Shown here: one piece after another, positions 63,552-64,000 of the stretch | Layout: each line of letters opens with the position of its first letter | Position numbering within the stretch: position 1 is the stretch's first letter | From: Arthrobacter sp. U41 | Lineage (GTDB): Bacteria; Actinomycetota; Actinomycetes; Actinomycetales; Micrococcaceae | Direction: 5' to 3' | Assembly (NCBI RefSeq): GCF_007679325.1 | Contig: NZ_VEGI01000003.1 | Span: 136,242 to 200,241, forward strand | DNA length: 64,000 nucleotides | Translations under genes and position numbers: made by a program | The notes under the pieces: model-generated | Seen by the model: only the letters and a program-made list of their open reading frames with translations | The model's database searches: none | Told to the model about the DNA's origin: nothing

Positions 63552-64000
63552 ATGCAGTTGGAAGGCAAAATCGCCCTCGTCACCGGCGCCGGCACAGGCA
63601 TAGGCCGGGGCACAGCCCGACGCCTGGCCGATGAAGGCGCGTTCGTCTACGTCACAGGCCGGAACCTCGAACCCCTCGAGAAGGTGGCCGCAGACATCGG
63701 CGGACGTGCCCGCGCCGTCCGCGCGGACGTCACAAACAAAGCCGACATGGACCAGCTCGCGGAGCTCATCCGCCAGGAACATGGCGGGCTGGACACCATC
63801 TTCGCCAACGCCGGCGGCGGCCACCCCATCCCCCTGGAACAGATCACCACCGAAGACTTCGACCGGCAATTCGGCGTCAACGTCAAAGGCGTCCTGTTCA
63901 CCGTCCAGGCCATGCTGCCGATGCTGCGCGACGGAAGCTCCATCATCATCAACACCTCCATCACCGCCGACATGGGACTCAAGGACTTCAGCGTCTACGC
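63552..64000 (+). CDS. Short-chain dehydrogenase/reductase (third, cut by window end)
   Basis: About 149 codons are visible from ATG 63552, with AAGGA 8 nt upstream. TGAGTGIG cofactor loop, ANAGGG and the start of the catalytic Ser region (NTSITADMG), then the Tyr-containing segment VYA at the last bases. Typical of SDRs of the 250-aa class. 29 bp after the previous SDR. Confidence 0.88.
   Translation, partial: MQLEGKIALVTGAGTGIGRGTARRLADEGAFVYVTGRNLEPLEKVAADIGGRARAVRADVTNKADMDQLAELIRQEHGGLDTIFANAGGGHPIPLEQITTEDFDRQFGVNVKGVLFTVQAMLPMLRDGSSIIINTSITADMGLKDFSVY

Overview
The window is high-GC DNA (mostly G/C at third codon positions, frequent GTG/TTG starts, many 1-4 nt gene overlaps). Its gene content fits a soil actinobacterium of the Micrococcaceae, most like Arthrobacter or Pseudarthrobacter: a glyoxylate shunt next to a RamB-type regulator, a LytR-C protein, glutathione-independent formaldehyde dehydrogenase, MHS-type transporters, a ROK-regulated sugar operon and PucR-like regulation. 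No rRNA, tRNA or CRISPR array was seen. The assignment rests on protein resemblance read by eye, not on a database search.

Layout. 1-3.5 kb: Pro/Thr-rich tail of a protein cut by the window edge, thiol peroxidase, formaldehyde dehydrogenase, metallophosphoesterase. 3.5-9.4 kb: Stealth-type sugar-phosphate transferase with a HAD protein, a small conserved pair ending in a LytR-C protein, a TetR regulator, a DsbA/FrnE-type oxidoreductase. 8.9-20.9 kb: a ten-gene minus-strand carbohydrate operon (three TIM-barrel isomerase/epimerase-like proteins, two Gfo/Idh/MocA oxidoreductases, a complete ribose-type ABC importer, a GNAT protein) divergent from a ROK regulator, with a palindromic candidate operator between. 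21-27.4 kb: CynX-type MFS, malate synthase, isocitrate lyase, RamB-like regulator. 27.4-35.7 kb: unknown protein, pyruvate:quinone oxidoreductase, secreted serpin lipoprotein, PdxK-type kinase, MHS transporter, ABC-2 exporter. 35.9-39.1 kb: queuosine-precursor transporter and tRNA-guanine transglycosylase, separated by an AbiEi/DUF559-like gene that is bracketed by two copies of a 68-bp palindrome; a third copy lies at 29.9 kb. 39-44 kb: SRPBCC, unknown and degenerate-Nudix proteins, then an overlapping MHS transporter-RidA-RraA operon. 44.2-53.1 kb: PucR-like regulator divergent from a five-gene catabolic operon (transporter, ThDP enzyme, aldehyde dehydrogenase, amidohydrolase, M20 amidase). 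53-56.5 kb: VOC and YdeI-like proteins and a glycogen-debranching-type glucosidase. 56.6-64 kb: a decayed serine recombinase with a res-like region, beside a redox cluster under an MmyB-like XRE regulator (MFS, three SDRs, two aldo/keto reductases, a carboxymuconolactone-decarboxylase-like protein); the last SDR runs off the window.

How the genes work together. The window is rich in self-contained catabolic modules, each pairing uptake and enzymes with a divergent regulator. The sugar operon has the enzyme classes expected for oxidation-elimination-hydration-reduction chemistry on an anhydro- or keto-sugar, such as levoglucosan. The PucR-linked operon looks built to release an amino or keto acid by two hydrolases and then decarboxylate and oxidise it. 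The most unusual item is the palindrome-bracketed AbiEi/DUF559 gene lodged between two queuosine-salvage genes.
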